Source of the DNA: Caldilineales bacterium
GTDB lineage: Bacteria; Chloroflexota; Anaerolineae; J102
Direction of reading: 5' to 3'
DNA length: 38,463 nucleotides
Assembly: GCA_024102915.1 (NCBI GenBank)
Contig: JAGFJG010000077.1
Span: 1-38,463 of the forward strand
Part shown: positions 15,517 to 26,273 of the stretch, piece after piece
How positions within the stretch are numbered: the first letter of the stretch is position 1
Layout: every line of letters begins with the position of its first letter
The notes under the pieces: model-generated
Databases searched by the model: none
Told to the model about the DNA's origin: nothing
What the model saw: the letters and a program-made list of their open reading frames with translations, nothing else
Made by a program: the position numbers and the translations under genes

Positions 15517-16770
15517 TTATAAAGTATACATTAAAAGCGGAATCTCCATCTCCTCCGCACTCAGCCCCCCATGATGGCCGAAGAATTTCTGCTCAAACCG
15601 CCCATCTTCGTACCACCAGACCGATTCTTTGGCGTGGGGGAGGATGACGAGGTTGCCGACATGGGAGAGGAAGATATCGGACTGAGGCGTAGGGCCGAAG
15701 TAACCGGCGGCGATCAGATCAGCAACTTTGACGACATCTGCTCGACCTTCCAACAAATCAGACAAGAATGGATGAACTTCGTCCAACGATCCGTCCTTGA
15801 CGTAGAGGAACATATCTCGCGCTGACCCGCCCGGCGTCAAGAGTTTCCCTCGTTTGTCGGTTTGCAACCAGGGGCGGATGACCTCGAATTCGGGCAGGAG
15901 GTTGAGATAGAGCGTGGTGGCTGGATCGACGGCAATCTGGCCGTGGTCGGCGATGAGCAGGAAAGCTGTATTCTGCCGCCCGCTTCCCAATTTGGCGAAG
16001 AACCAGCGGTCGAGTGCGGTCAGGAAGGCGTCGATTTCCGCTGCCACCTGTTCTGATTCCGGGCCATAGTCATGGCTGATGCTGTCGATGCTGGGGTAGT
16101 AGAGATAGTGAAGAGCAGGGCCAGATGTGCGGTCGATCTGGCGGCGCAGGTTGATGAGCGCTTCGGGCAGGGTCTTGTAGCCAGCTACGGTTGCGCCTTG
16201 CGTCATCACCGATGTGTAGGTTGATTTCGCCAAGTCTTTTGGCAGAATCGCCCGGCAGTCCACGCCCTGCGTCTGCAATGTCTGAAACCACGTCTGTCGG
16301 GGCAGAACCCAGCGTGGATCGACCTTGGCCAGGCGCAGCAATTCCGGCTGCTCTTCCCCGGCGAAGGAGAACAGCAACGGCACGATCATCGCATCCAACT
16401 GCGGCTCGTAATATTGCCACTCGAAGAGGCCGTGTTGTCCAACCGCCTGTCCGGTGCACATGGTGGTGACATGCGCTGTCGTGGTGGAGGGGAATTGCGA
16501 GGTCAGCTTGTGAGTATAGCCGTGGCGGATGAAATGCTGTAGGCCGGGATGATCGCTGAATTGCTCAAAAAAGCGCCAACCAAAAGCATCAGCCAGCAGC
16601 ACGACGACCTGGTCGAAGGGCCGTTCGGGATGACCCAGGCGGCCGGGCGATAGCTTGCCGGGCGGGGTCAAGCCCAGCAGATTGCCGACCAGGCCGGGAA
16701 TGTCTGCAAAACAACCATCATCATAATCCGGCTTGACGACGGGTTGATTGAATGCCAGTGTGCCACTCAT
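15517..16770 (-). CDS. Alkaline phosphatase superfamily / type I phosphodiesterase-nucleotide pyrophosphatase
   Basis: 417 aa from the ATG at 16770, which overlaps the ybaK stop as ATGA. The frame is open 34 codons further up, but that stretch is Gly-rich and lies inside ybaK. Metal and catalytic residues of the family are visible: [13 protein letters not shown], the nucleophile region [34 protein letters not shown] and FGHHGG. No signal peptide is seen. It should cleave a phosphodiester or phosphate monoester on a small molecule; the substrate cannot be named. It is tightly coupled to ybaK and sits inside the branched-chain cluster, for which it has no evident role. Confidence 0.85.
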   Translation of the reverse strand: MSGTLAFNQPVVKPDYDDGCFADIPGLVGNLLGLTPPGKLSPGRLGHPERPFDQVVVLLADAFGWRFFEQFSDHPGLQHFIRHGYTHKLTSQFPSTTTAHVTTMCTGQAVGQHGLFEWQYYEPQLDAMIVPLLFSFAGEEQPELLRLAKVDPRWVLPRQTWFQTLQTQGVDCRAILPKDLAKSTYTSVMTQGATVAGYKTLPEALINLRRQIDRTSGPALHYLYYPSIDSISHDYGPESEQVAAEIDAFLTALDRWFFAKLGSGRQNTAFLLIADHGQIAVDPATTLYLNLLPEFEVIRPWLQTDKRGKLLTPGGSARDMFLYVKDGSLDEVHPFLSDLLEGRADVVKVADLIAAGYFGPTPQSDIFLSHVGNLVILPHAKESVWWYEDGRFEQKFFGHHGGLSAEEMEIPLLMYTL

Positions 16771-17261
16771 GCGCTTGCCTGCACCAAATCCAGCACCACG
16801 GCCCCCGTCACCTTCACCAGCGCTTCCGGCCTGACCTCGAACACGGCATTCGGCGTGCCCGCTGCCGCCCACACGACCTCATATTGCAGCAGGTCGGCGT
16901 CGCACAGTACCGGCAGTGGGGCGGGATAACCAAAGGGCGCAACCCCGCCGATGGCGTAGCCCGTGCTCGCCCGCACGATTTCGGCATCGGCACGTTGCAC
17001 CTGTTTCCGGCCTACTTGCGCCCACCCAGCCAGCTTGCGTTCATCCAACCGGTTGCTGCCCGAAACCAGACAGATTACCGGCTCGCCCGCCACCACGAAG
17101 ACCAGTGATTTGACGATCTGGCCGACCATGCAGCCGACCGCTGCGGCGGCATCTTCGGCTGTGCGTGTCGTTTCTGTGAACTCGACCACGTCGATATTCA
17201 AACCAAGTGCGCGTCCGGCATCTTGAACGCGCAGGGCCGTGGGATGGGCGGCGGGTCTCAT
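16767..17261 (-). CDS. YbaK/EbsC-type aminoacyl-tRNA editing domain protein
   Basis: 164 aa, whole length covered by the YbaK/ProX fold: VVEFTETTRTAEDAAAAVGCMVGQIVKSLVFVVAGEPVICLVSGSNRLDERKLA and the later GYAIGGVAPFGYPAPLPVLCDADLLQYEVVWAAAGTPNAVFEV. Such stand-alone proteins hydrolyse mischarged tRNAs (Cys-tRNA-Pro and similar). It begins 15 bases after cimA and its stop overlaps the next gene, so it is co-transcribed with branched-chain biosynthesis. No good SD is present, as expected for a coupled gene. Confidence 0.88.
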   Translation of the reverse strand: MRPAAHPTALRVQDAGRALGLNIDVVEFTETTRTAEDAAAAVGCMVGQIVKSLVFVVAGEPVICLVSGSNRLDERKLAGWAQVGRKQVQRADAEIVRASTGYAIGGVAPFGYPAPLPVLCDADLLQYEVVWAAAGTPNAVFEVRPEALVKVTGAVVLDLVQASA

Positions 17262-17276
17262 GATCGACGGTCGGGT

Positions 17277-18851
17277 TCAGTTCGAGTCGGCGACGCCGTT
17301 GAGCAACGCATACTCAAGGCCGTCGGCCAACGCCAGCCAGCTTGCTTCGATGATGTTGGCGCTGGCCCCGACCGTCGCCCAGCGCTGCTCGCCATCGGTG
17401 AAATCGATCATAACGCGCGTGGTGGCCGCCGTTGCCATATGCGTATCCAGAATACGCACCTTGTAATCCGACAGGTGCACCCGCTCCAGGTTCGGATAGA
17501 ATCGCTCAAGGGCTTTACGCAACGCCTCGTTCAACGCATTCACCGGGCCATTGCCTTCCGCCACCTCGTGAAATATCTGTCCGGCGATCTCCACCTTGAC
17601 CGTCGCTTCGGTGAACAGGCCCCGGCCCCGGCGGTGGTCGACGCTGGTGGTGAAATCGATCATCTCGAACGGCGCTTTGTAATCGGCCTGAGTGCGCCGC
17701 AGCAGCAATTCCACGGAAGCGTCGGCGGCTTCGAAGGCATAGCCCTGGTTTTCCATCTCTTTGATTTGCTGTAAAACGGCGACTTCCTGCTCGCGCGTAA
17801 TCCCTTCCAGCCCGAAATTCTCCCGTTTGAAAGCGATATTGTCCTTGCCCGATAGGTCGGAAACCACAACGCGCATCCGGTTCCCCACGAGATCGGGATT
17901 GACGTGCTGGTAGCTATCCACGTTTTTGAGGATGGCGTTCACATGCACGCCGCCTTTGTGGGCGAAGGCGCTGTTGCCGACATAAGCGGCGTGGGTGTCG
18001 GGATTCACATTCGCCACCTCGCTCACGAAATTCGATAGTTCGGTCAATCGCTTGAGCTGGCCCGGTGTCACGGCATCGATGCCCATCTTCAAATTGAGAT
18101 TGGCAATGATGCTAACGATGTCGCTATTACCGCAGCGCTCGCCATAACCGTTGATGGTTCCCTGCACATGGACTGCGCCCGCCCGGATGCCCGCCAGGGC
18201 ATTGGCCACCCCCACATCGCCGTCATTATGGGTATGAACTCCCAGCGGCGTCGTGATCCCCGCCGCCCGCACTTCGCCGATGATTCGCTCGATATCCCAG
18301 GGCATGGAACCGCCGTTGGTATCGCACAGCACGATGCAGTCCGCCCCGGCTTTCTCGGCTGCCTGCAATGTGCGCACGGCGTAGGCGGAATCAGCCTTGT
18401 AGCCGTCGAAGAAATGTTCGGCGTCATAGATGACTTCCTTGCCCGCTTCCTTCAAGTAGGAAACGGTGTCGAAAATCATCGCCACATTTTCGTCCAACGT
18501 GGTGCGCAAAACATCATAAACGTGCAGAGTCCAGGTCTTGCCAAAAATGGTGACGACCTGGGTCTCCGTGTCCAACAACATCTTCACCTGCGCGTCCTGA
18601 TCCACGGGCGTGTTGGCTTTGCGCGTCGAGCCAAAGGCGGCCACGCGTGCGGTCTGCAATTTCAGTTCAGTCTTGGCCCGCTCAAAAAATTCCATGTCTT
18701 TGGGATTGGAGCCAGGCCACCCGCCCTCGATGTAAGCGATGCCCAATTCGTCCAACTTGCGGGCGATTCGCAGTTTGTCGCCGGAGGAGAAGTTGATGCC
18801 TTCACCCTGGGTGCCGTCGCGTAATGTGCAATCATAAAGTTTTACAGTCAT
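17277..18851 (-). CDS. cimA: (R)-citramalate synthase
   Basis: 524 aa. The catalytic HMGL-like barrel starts YDCTLRDGTQGEGINFS and includes YIEGGWPGSNPKD, TLHVYDVLRTTLDEN, VHTHNDGDVGVANAL and GTINGYGERCGN. A C-terminal LeuA-type regulatory dimer domain follows (about 390-515). The GGWPGSNPKD and length of ~525 fit the citramalate synthase branch rather than LeuA, which is present separately at 24.1-25.8 kb. It joins pyruvate and acetyl-CoA to citramalate, giving 2-oxobutyrate for isoleucine without threonine deaminase via LeuC/D and LeuB, both encoded just upstream. Its C-terminal domain is expected to be inhibited by isoleucine. Confidence 0.92.
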   Translation of the reverse strand: MTVKLYDCTLRDGTQGEGINFSSGDKLRIARKLDELGIAYIEGGWPGSNPKDMEFFERAKTELKLQTARVAAFGSTRKANTPVDQDAQVKMLLDTETQVVTIFGKTWTLHVYDVLRTTLDENVAMIFDTVSYLKEAGKEVIYDAEHFFDGYKADSAYAVRTLQAAEKAGADCIVLCDTNGGSMPWDIERIIGEVRAAGITTPLGVHTHNDGDVGVANALAGIRAGAVHVQGTINGYGERCGNSDIVSIIANLNLKMGIDAVTPGQLKRLTELSNFVSEVANVNPDTHAAYVGNSAFAHKGGVHVNAILKNVDSYQHVNPDLVGNRMRVVVSDLSGKDNIAFKRENFGLEGITREQEVAVLQQIKEMENQGYAFEAADASVELLLRRTQADYKAPFEMIDFTTSVDHRRGRGLFTEATVKVEIAGQIFHEVAEGNGPVNALNEALRKALERFYPNLERVHLSDYKVRILDTHMATAATTRVMIDFTDGEQRWATVGASANIIEASWLALADGLEYALLNGVADSN

Positions 18852-18932
18852 GAGATTTCAAGCCGGAACAATTTGGGATTAAAGATTGAAGATTAATGAT
18901 TGGTTGACAAGATGGCGCTCACGTAATGCATT

Positions 18933-20024
<1,092 letters not shown>

Positions 20025-20070
20025 GGTGGTTTGGGGTATTTGGTATTGGATATTGGGTATCGATGATCGT
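20025..20070. repeat. GGTATTGGATATT short-word repeat
   Basis: The words GGTATT, GGTATTGG and GGATATTGGGTAT repeat in the gap between leuD and leuB. The same words form the arms of the palindrome at 36688-36741. Bases 20095-20156 carry an AT-rich stretch with AAAAATCTGCGTATATCCGC, similar in style to the element at 4148-4218. Confidence 0.5.
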
Positions 20071-20156
20071 GTTGCGTATCCCGTTTGAATGGATTCAAGT
20101 AGCACGCATTTTTGTTCCAGAAAAATCTGCGTATATCCGCTCAATCAGCGTCAACA

Positions 20157-20744
20157 TCATGCGTGCGCGGCCTCGAACGTTGAGATCGCTTCGTCCTGAG
20201 CCAGCAAATAACCCAGGTCGTCAAGGCCATTCAACAGACATTGCTTGCGATAGGCGTCGATGCTGAACCCGGCCTGCTGGCCGTCGGGCAATGAGACGGT
20301 CTGGCTTTCGAGATCAACTGTGATGCGTACGTCCGGCTGTTCCTCGACCAGGTCGAGCAGCATGTTGACCGTGGCTTCGGGCAGGGCGACCGGGAGCAGG
20401 CCGTTCTTGAGCGAATTGTTGTAGAAAATGTCGGCGAATCCCGGCGTGATCACAGCCCGGAAGCCATATTCCGTCAGCGCCCACACAGCGTGCTCCCGGC
20501 TGGAGCCGCTGCCGAAATTGCGTCCGGCGATCAGGATTTTTGCTCCCTCATAGCAGGGCATGTTCAGGGCGAAGTCATAGTTGGGCTTGCCGTCGCTGTC
20601 ATAGCGCCAGGCGGCAAAACAGCCGTCGCCCATGCCTTCTTTAGTCACGGCGGTGAGAAAGCGGGCGGGGATGATCTGGTCGGTGTCGACATTTTCCGCA
20701 CGCAAGGGTACGGCGGTGGCGGTTAGGGATGTAAAAGCTTGCAT
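20157..20744 (-). CDS. leuD: 3-isopropylmalate dehydratase small subunit
   Basis: 195 aa from MQAFTSLTATAVPLRAENVDTDQIIPARFL. A longer TTG start 48 bases upstream is possible but lacks an SD and homology. NVDTDQIIPARFL, NFGSGSSREHAVWAL and VITPGFADIFYNNSLKNGLLPVAL are the family signature. With LeuC it isomerises 2- to 3-isopropylmalate, and probably citramalate in the CimA route. It is separated from leuC by a toxin/antitoxin pair on the other strand. A weak -35 TTGCCT and -10 TGTAAT (16 apart) on the minus strand near 20805-20832 may serve it. Confidence 0.94.
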   Translation of the reverse strand: MQAFTSLTATAVPLRAENVDTDQIIPARFLTAVTKEGMGDGCFAAWRYDSDGKPNYDFALNMPCYEGAKILIAGRNFGSGSSREHAVWALTEYGFRAVITPGFADIFYNNSLKNGLLPVALPEATVNMLLDLVEEQPDVRITVDLESQTVSLPDGQQAGFSIDAYRKQCLLNGLDDLGYLLAQDEAISTFEAAHA

Positions 20745-20779
20745 TATTTCGTCTGAATCAGTGGCGTTAGGGGAGCGCT

Positions 20780-20807
20780 TTGATTGCGCCAAGGGATGAA
20801 TTACAAT
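20780..20807 (+). promoter_or_regulatory. Promoter of the UPF0175-DUF3368 module
   Basis: TTGATT (20780-20785) and TACAAT (20802-20807) are 16 bases apart. The predicted start near 20814 is just before the SD AGGAGG at 20819. This supports translation from the ATG at 20833, since the ATG at 20806 would overlap the -10 box. Confidence 0.55.
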
Positions 20808-20832
20808 GAATGAGTCTCAGGAGGCAAAAACT

Positions 20833-21087
20833 ATGTCTTTGACAGCTCTCGAAATACCGGGCGAAGTCTTGTTAGCCGCCCGAATGACGCCCGAAGAATT
20901 AAAGGCGGAATTAGCCTTACATCTCTTCGAACAGCAGAAACTATCGTTGGGCAAAGCGCGTGAGCTTTCGGGGATGACCATTTGGCAATTCATGCAGCTA
21001 TTGGGCAGCCGTGGCGTCTCCATTCACTATGACATTACAGAATATGAACAGGACTTGGAGACTTTGACTCGGCTGCAGGAACCATGA
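20833..21087 (+). CDS. UPF0175 family protein, likely antitoxin
   Basis: 84 aa from ATG 20833, chosen for AGGAGG eight bases upstream. EIPGEVLLAARMTPEELKAELALHLFEQQKLSLGKARELSGMTIWQFMQLLGSRGVSIHYD is the UPF0175 pattern, a small helix-turn-helix-like fold found beside DUF3368 PIN-type proteins. It likely binds and silences the partner and represses its own promoter. The stop overlaps the start of the next gene by four bases (ATGA). The pair is on the plus strand between leuC and leuD, which are on the minus strand. Role as antitoxin is inferred from family pairing. Confidence 0.85.
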   Translation: MSLTALEIPGEVLLAARMTPEELKAELALHLFEQQKLSLGKARELSGMTIWQFMQLLGSRGVSIHYDITEYEQDLETLTRLQEP

Positions 21088-21572
21088 TTGTCGTATCCGA
21101 TGCTTCTCCCCTAGCTGCTCTGACATACATCGACCAGATCGATTTGCTTCGCCAGCTACTTGGACGGGTACTTGTGCCGGATGCTGTTTGGAACGAAGTC
21201 ACGATTCAAGGTGCACAGTTTCCAGGGCGCTCGGCTCTACGAGACGTCCAATGGATTGAGAGGCGTAGCGTTCAGAACCGCCAGCTTGTTGTCGCCCTTC
21301 TGCAAAACCTTGATTTGGGAGAAGCTGAAGCGATTGCTCTGGGGGTCGAAAGTGGAGCGGATTTGTTGCTGATGGACGAACGTCTCGGACGGCAAACAGC
21401 AACTCTATTCGGGTTAAGTGTGATCGGTGTTGTTGGCGTTCTGGTAGAAGCGAAAAAGAGAGGGTTGATCAGTGAGTTGAAGCCCTTGCTAGACGACCTG
21501 CGTGATCGAGCGGGGTTTTGGTTGGGTGGGGATTTATATCGCAGAGTTTTGAGCGACCAGAACGAACTTTGA
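21084..21572 (+). CDS. DUF3368 PIN-like protein, likely toxin
   Basis: 162 aa. PIN-type acidic residues appear in VVSDASPLAAL (Asp6), LGEAEAIALG (Glu residues near 99-101) and LLLMDERLGRQTA (Asp117). The C-terminal LVEAKKRGLISELKPLLDDLRDRAGFWLGGDLYRRVL is usual for DUF3368. Expected activity: Mg-dependent RNase. Coupled to the UPF0175 gene by a four-base overlap. Its stop at 21572 is three bases from the leuC stop on the other strand, so the two coding regions are tail to tail. Confidence 0.87.
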   Translation: MIVVSDASPLAALTYIDQIDLLRQLLGRVLVPDAVWNEVTIQGAQFPGRSALRDVQWIERRSVQNRQLVVALLQNLDLGEAEAIALGVESGADLLLMDERLGRQTATLFGLSVIGVVGVLVEAKKRGLISELKPLLDDLRDRAGFWLGGDLYRRVLSDQNEL

Positions 21573-21574
21573 TT

Positions 21575-22996
21575 CTATAGCACTTCTCGCACATCGACGA
21601 CGCGACCGTTAATCGCTGCAGCGGCGGCCATGATCGGGCTCATCAGCAGAGTGCGGGCGCCGGGGCCCTGGCGGCCCTGGAAGTTGCGGTTGCTGGTGCT
21701 GGCCACGTACTTGCCCGCGCCGGCCTTGTCATCGTTCATGGCCAGGCACATGCTGCATCCTGCACCCCGCCATTCGAATCCAGCCTCAGCGAAAATGCGG
21801 TCAAGGCCTTCCGCCTCAGCCTGCGATTTGATCGCTTTTGAGCCGGGTACGACGATACCCCACACTGATTCTGACACGCGCTTGCCGCGCACGATGGCCG
21901 CCGCCTCGCGCAGGTCCTCGATGCGGCTGTTGGTGCACGAACCGATGAAGACGATATCGACCGGCTGGCCTTCGATCGGCTGGCCCTGGCTCAAACCCAT
22001 GTATTCCATGGCGCTGAGCAACGCTCGCCGTTCCGCCGGATCGTCCAATTCGTCAGTGGTGGGGATGCGGCCGGTCACAGGCACGCCCTGGCCGGGGTTG
22101 GTTCCGTACGTCACCATCGGCTGAAGTTGGTTGGCGTCGAGGGTCAACGAACGGTCGAATTCAGCGCCATCGTCCGTGCGCAGCGTGCACCAATAAGCGA
22201 CGGCTTTGTCCCAATCCTCGCCTTTCGGTGCAAACGGCCGGCCTTTCACAAACTCGAATGTGGTCTCATCCGGGGCGATCATCCCGGCCCTGGCCCCGCC
22301 TTCGATGCTCATATTGCAGATCGTCATGCGGTTGGCCATGCTCAGGCTTTCGATGGCACTGCCGCGATACTCGAACACATGCCCGGCTCCGCCGCCCGCG
22401 CCATTCTTGGCGATGATCGCCAGGATCACATCCTTGGCTGTGACGCCGAAACCCAGCTCTCCTTCAACGTTGATGGCGAATGTCTTGGGCTTGGTCTGCA
22501 ATAAACATTGCGTTGCCAGCACGTGTCCGACCTCGGAAGTGCCGATGCCAAAGGCCAGCGCCCCAAATGCGCCGTGCGTGCTGGTATGGCTATCGCCGCA
22601 CACGATGGTCATGCCCGGCTGCGTCACCCCCATCTCCGGCCCCACCACGTGCACGATGCCCTGCACATCGCCTTCGATATCCCACAGCGTGACGCCGAAA
22701 TCCTCGGCATTCTGACGCAGCGTGCGCACCTGATTGGCGGCGTCGCTCGGCCACAGCGCGATATCGACATTGCGGGTGGGGATGGCATGATCCATCGTGG
22801 CGAAGGTCTTGTCCGGGCGGCGAACTTTCAGCCCGCGCTCACGCAGAGTGGTGAACGCTTGCGGCGAGGTCACCTCATGCACAAGATGAGCGTCGATGTA
22901 CAGAACGGCGGGAGCGCCGGGATCCTGTTTGACCACATGCGCATCCCATACTTTTTCGAAGAGGGTCTGGGCCGTTGGAGGTGAAAAACCTGTCAT
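21575..22996 (-). CDS. leuC: 3-isopropylmalate dehydratase large subunit
   Basis: 473 aa, the bacterial-type length. [75 protein letters not shown] and [14 protein letters not shown] are present; the Cys of GSCTNS and the two of GCSMC bind the [4Fe-4S] cluster. It forms the isomerase with LeuD. GGAG lies about 14 bases before the ATG. The gene lies between the orphan protein at 23.1-23.9 kb and the toxin/antitoxin pair, both unusual interruptions of a leu operon. Confidence 0.96.
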   Translation of the reverse strand: MTGFSPPTAQTLFEKVWDAHVVKQDPGAPAVLYIDAHLVHEVTSPQAFTTLRERGLKVRRPDKTFATMDHAIPTRNVDIALWPSDAANQVRTLRQNAEDFGVTLWDIEGDVQGIVHVVGPEMGVTQPGMTIVCGDSHTSTHGAFGALAFGIGTSEVGHVLATQCLLQTKPKTFAINVEGELGFGVTAKDVILAIIAKNGAGGGAGHVFEYRGSAIESLSMANRMTICNMSIEGGARAGMIAPDETTFEFVKGRPFAPKGEDWDKAVAYWCTLRTDDGAEFDRSLTLDANQLQPMVTYGTNPGQGVPVTGRIPTTDELDDPAERRALLSAMEYMGLSQGQPIEGQPVDIVFIGSCTNSRIEDLREAAAIVRGKRVSESVWGIVVPGSKAIKSQAEAEGLDRIFAEAGFEWRGAGCSMCLAMNDDKAGAGKYVASTSNRNFQGRQGPGARTLLMSPIMAAAAAINGRVVDVREVL

Positions 22997-23059
22997 AATT
23001 CTTTGTTATTCTCCATCAAATGAAAAAGTGTATTGCCACGCACCCACAGGAAAAGCATT

Positions 23060-23929
23060 TTAACGTCTGTGTGGATTTAGTGCATCGCGCAAAATCGGGT
23101 GATTAACCTCTTCACTCCAGCTTCTCAGTAACTGTAGTTGATCTTGGTAGTCCAAGGAGTTCCACTCTGTTTTCTTTTTCTTTTTCCATCCCCTATCATA
23201 CCAACGCAGAAAGTCAGCAAAACTGTTTTCGTAACTAGAGACCCGAGTCTCAATATCATCTATGGTTGGTGGCATATATGCCATTGTTAATGCTGGGCCA
23301 TTCCTGGTTCTCAGATAGCCTGAATCACTTACGCCATCACAATCAATTTCACCGGGCGTGAACAGTCCCCAACTAATGATAAGCCATTTTGCAGGATCGG
23401 AACCCATACGCCTTATAAATTCTTGATTCGCACATATATGATCAACTATGAATGTGAACACGTTTTCAATGCAGACAAACCATAGTTCGCGGTTTTCTGC
23501 ATTTTGACCTAACCAATTGTGACAATAACCATACTTCACTGACGTCCAGGGATCGAGTTCGAACTCATATACTAACACATCTTTCCACAGGCGTTCCCAG
23601 TAGGGACACCACCAGCCAACAAAAGTCTTGTGGGATATCCGATCCCATAGATGAGGAGCGCGGCCGAATTTATCAATGGTAGCCAGTCGAGCGTGTTCCT
23701 CGGTAACTAGATAGGTCATGTCTTCTTCTGGCAAATCAGGTAACAGGCTGAATTCTTTCTCGTGCCGCTGTTCATCCCAACTCTTTCCTCTGATGGTAAC
23801 AAACCATAAATCGCTCTGACTATAGGGTGCTCTAAGACATTTGCCGTACTCTACAGTGCTGTAAGCATCATTGCCATAACGTGAATTTCCGTATTTATCT
23901 TTAAGTATGTATTGAATCGGTGTGGCCAT
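23060..23929 (-). CDS. Hypothetical protein, AT-rich orphan in the leu operon
   Basis: 289 aa; no family recognised. It is rich in Trp, Tyr and Phe (for example GWWCPYWERLWKDVLVYEFELDPWTSVKYGYCHNWLG near 105-142), has no membrane segment or signal peptide, and ends in a basic stretch (WKKKKKTEW). Base composition is visibly more AT-rich than leuC and leuA on either side, and codon use differs (many AAA, AAT, TTT and ATA codons), which suggests recent transfer. It has a proper start: GGAGAGG six bases before ATG. It lies between leuA and leuC on their strand and would be carried on the operon mRNA. The function is unknown. Confidence 0.7.
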   Translation of the reverse strand: MATPIQYILKDKYGNSRYGNDAYSTVEYGKCLRAPYSQSDLWFVTIRGKSWDEQRHEKEFSLLPDLPEEDMTYLVTEEHARLATIDKFGRAPHLWDRISHKTFVGWWCPYWERLWKDVLVYEFELDPWTSVKYGYCHNWLGQNAENRELWFVCIENVFTFIVDHICANQEFIRRMGSDPAKWLIISWGLFTPGEIDCDGVSDSGYLRTRNGPALTMAYMPPTIDDIETRVSSYENSFADFLRWYDRGWKKKKKTEWNSLDYQDQLQLLRSWSEEVNHPILRDALNPHRR

Positions 23930-24144
23930 TGGTGCCTCTCCAGAGGATTGATGAATATCCGAGTTTTTCGATCTGATCAGGACTTACGCAGTTGGATGAA
24001 GGGACCGGCAGTCCTCTTAGGCAGCTAACCTTTTCATCAGACGAAATAGGACTACCAGCCCTGAATTGTGTAACTCCGAAAATGTGAAATTAGCGCGTGA
24101 TTGGCGGCGTTAATCCTTAATCTCCAATCGCTGCTCTTTGGGTT
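23930..24144. other. Gap before leuA stop, possible insertion-element remnant
   Basis: About 215 bases without an ORF. CAGGACTTACGCAGTTGGATG (from 23978) and, in inverted sense, GGACTACCAGCC resemble the outer ends of transposable elements, with GGACCGGCAGTCC as a partial palindrome between. No transposase fragment is visible. The assignment is weak, but it fits an insertion history for the orphan gene next door. Confidence 0.25.
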
Positions 24145-25809
24145 TTAGACTGCGACCGCATCATCACCGGCGATCCGCACGGTGGCTGCATCTTCGCTTT
24201 CGGCGGCGATCATCTTGTTGACCGCCTGCAAGTAGGCTTTGGCCGAGGCCACGACGATGTCGGTGTCGATGCCGCGCCCGGAGAAGAGACGGCGGCGAGG
24301 GCGACCCTGGGCAGTGTGGGTATAGCCCCGGCTTTCGGGCACGGCAATTCGCACGGTCACATCGCCGTTGGCATCGATGCCTTCCGTGACGGCCTGCACC
24401 AGAAATTCGGTCAGGATATTCGGCGCTTTGGCGATCTTGTCGATGCCCTGATAGACGGCATCGACCGGGCCGGTGCCAAATCCGGCATCGGTGATAACCT
24501 CGCCTGAGGCCACATTGCGCAGCGTGACCACCGCAGTCGGCACCACGTTGCTCCCGCACTGCACCTGGACGTTCATCAGCTCCCAAGATTCTTGCGGCTG
24601 ATACACCTCGTCGGCCACCAATGCCTCGATGTCCGCATCGGACACCGTCTTCTTCTTGTCGGCAAGGGCTTTGAAGCGCTTGAAAACCTTGTCCAGCTCC
24701 TCGTCGTCCAGATGGTAACCCAGGTCATTGAGACGCACTCGGAAGGCGTGCCGACCCGAATGTTTGCCCAGTACCAGCTTGCTGTGGCTCAACCCGATGG
24801 TGTCGGCGTCCATGATCTCATAGGTACGCTTGTTTTTCAGCATGCCATCCTGATGGATGCCTGCTTCGTGGGCGAAGGCATTGGCGCCGACGATCGCTTT
24901 GTTGGGTTGAATGACCATGCCCGTATAGCGACTGACCATGTCGGAGGAGCGGTGGATTTCCTGGGTGATGATGTTCGTGTCCAACTCGTAGATTTGCTGG
25001 CGTACGTACAGCGCCATCACCACTTCTTCCAGGCTGGTGTTTCCGGCCCGCTCGCCGATGCCATTCAGCGTCACCTCGGCCTGCCTGGCCCCATTCTGAA
25101 TCCCGGCCATGGTGTTGGCCGTGGCGAAGCCCAAATCATTGTGGCAATGGACGGAGATGACCACATCCTTGGCGCCGGGCGTATGCTCGCGAATGTCGTA
25201 GATCAATCGGCCAAATTCGTCCGGCGTGGTATAGCCCACGGTGTCGGGGATGTTCAACGTGGTGGCCCCGGCCGCAATCGCCGTCGCCAGCACCTGATAG
25301 AGGAAGCGAGGATTGCTGCGTCCCGCATCTTCGGGGCTGAATTCGACGTCGTCGCAATACTGTCGGGCGTGACTGACCATCTGCCGCGTGCGTTCGACCA
25401 CCTCTTCCGGCGACATCTTCAGCTTGAATTCCATGTGCACCGGCGAGGTGGCCAGGAACGTATGAATGCGCGGGCGTCTGGCCGATTTGATCGCTTCCCA
25501 GGCCGCATCGATGTCCGATTTGTTGGCGCGGGCCAGCCCGCAGATGACGGGCGGTTCGGTAGGATTACCGTTCTTGTCGACTCGCATCTCCTGCCCGACC
25601 GTTTCAGCGATGCGCCGCACCGCCTCCAGGTCCCCAGGCGAGGCCGCCGGAAAGCCCGCTTCGATGATATCCACGCCGAGGCGAGCGAGCTGGCGGGCGA
25701 TGTCAAGCTTCTCTTGAGCGTTCAGCGTCGCGCCGGGAGACTGCTCGCCATCGCGGAGAGTCGTATCGAAAATCAGAACTTTGTCGGGGCCATTTGAATG
25801 GTTGGGCAT
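24145..25809 (-). CDS. leuA: 2-isopropylmalate synthase
   Basis: 554 aa. The catalytic barrel starts [88 protein letters not shown] and [24 protein letters not shown] follow. The C-terminal regulatory domain (about 400-540) includes [30 protein letters not shown], the leucine feedback site region. It condenses acetyl-CoA and 2-oxoisovalerate, the first step to leucine. AAAAGGAG precedes the ATG. In the operon it follows ilvC and a four-helix-bundle gene. Confidence 0.97.
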   Translation of the reverse strand: MPNHSNGPDKVLIFDTTLRDGEQSPGATLNAQEKLDIARQLARLGVDIIEAGFPAASPGDLEAVRRIAETVGQEMRVDKNGNPTEPPVICGLARANKSDIDAAWEAIKSARRPRIHTFLATSPVHMEFKLKMSPEEVVERTRQMVSHARQYCDDVEFSPEDAGRSNPRFLYQVLATAIAAGATTLNIPDTVGYTTPDEFGRLIYDIREHTPGAKDVVISVHCHNDLGFATANTMAGIQNGARQAEVTLNGIGERAGNTSLEEVVMALYVRQQIYELDTNIITQEIHRSSDMVSRYTGMVIQPNKAIVGANAFAHEAGIHQDGMLKNKRTYEIMDADTIGLSHSKLVLGKHSGRHAFRVRLNDLGYHLDDEELDKVFKRFKALADKKKTVSDADIEALVADEVYQPQESWELMNVQVQCGSNVVPTAVVTLRNVASGEVITDAGFGTGPVDAVYQGIDKIAKAPNILTEFLVQAVTEGIDANGDVTVRIAVPESRGYTHTAQGRPRRRLFSGRGIDTDIVVASAKAYLQAVNKMIAAESEDAATVRIAGDDAVAV

Positions 25810-25852
25810 GAGAGTGCTCCTTTTGGGGTGTCACGTGCCTTGGTGTCGGGTG

Positions 25853-26227
25853 TCAAGTATGGGTGTTCTTGAGAAGTGATTGACGGAATGCGCCGGAGAG
25901 GGCTTTGGCCTTATTGGCTTGAGCATAGAGTTCATCGAATGTGGCCTGGTTGATGTAGCTGGCATCGAGCGCGACGTAAAGAAATGATTGGAGCTCGACA
26001 GCCGATCTGCGAGCAATCTCAAGGAATCTGGCGAATTCCTTGCCAGAGTCGCAATCAAATCCTTCTGCGATGTTAGCCATCGTTGAGGCAGCGGCACGCC
26101 GCATTTGATCACGCAAACCATAATCTTTGGCAATGTCACCGGTTCCAGTGAGGGCATAAATCTGTTGCGTTAGGACGCGTGCTTCTTGCCATGCACGAAT
26201 ATCCTCAAACCGCTCAATCAGCGCCAT
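25853..26227 (-). CDS. Four-helix-bundle protein (S23/23S rRNA intervening-sequence-type)
   Basis: 124 aa. FEDIRAWQEARVLTQQIYAL, DYGLRDQMRRAAASTMANIAEGFDCDSGKEFARFLEIARRSAVELQSFL and a fourth helix FDELYAQANKAKALSGAFRQSLLK give the family pattern (conserved R-RAA-S--NIAEG). These proteins form pentamers of unknown function and often occur outside rRNA genes. Here it lies between ilvC and leuA on the same strand. It is bordered by short GTGTCA/GACACGTGACAC word repeats at about 25838-25858 and 26246-26272. Its presence in the operon looks like an insertion. Confidence 0.87.
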   Translation of the reverse strand: MALIERFEDIRAWQEARVLTQQIYALTGTGDIAKDYGLRDQMRRAAASTMANIAEGFDCDSGKEFARFLEIARRSAVELQSFLYVALDASYINQATFDELYAQANKAKALSGAFRQSLLKNTHT

Positions 26228-26273
26228 AGCTCAGCACTCAAACCAACATGACACATGACACGTGACACATTTC

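Noticed and set aside
24592..25797. 401-codon open frame on the plus strand opposite leuA
   Set aside because: Antisense shadow of leuA; composition is unlike a real protein and there is no ribosome site.
25853..26227. 23S rRNA intervening sequence
   Set aside because: The protein belongs to that family, but no rRNA sequence flanks it.
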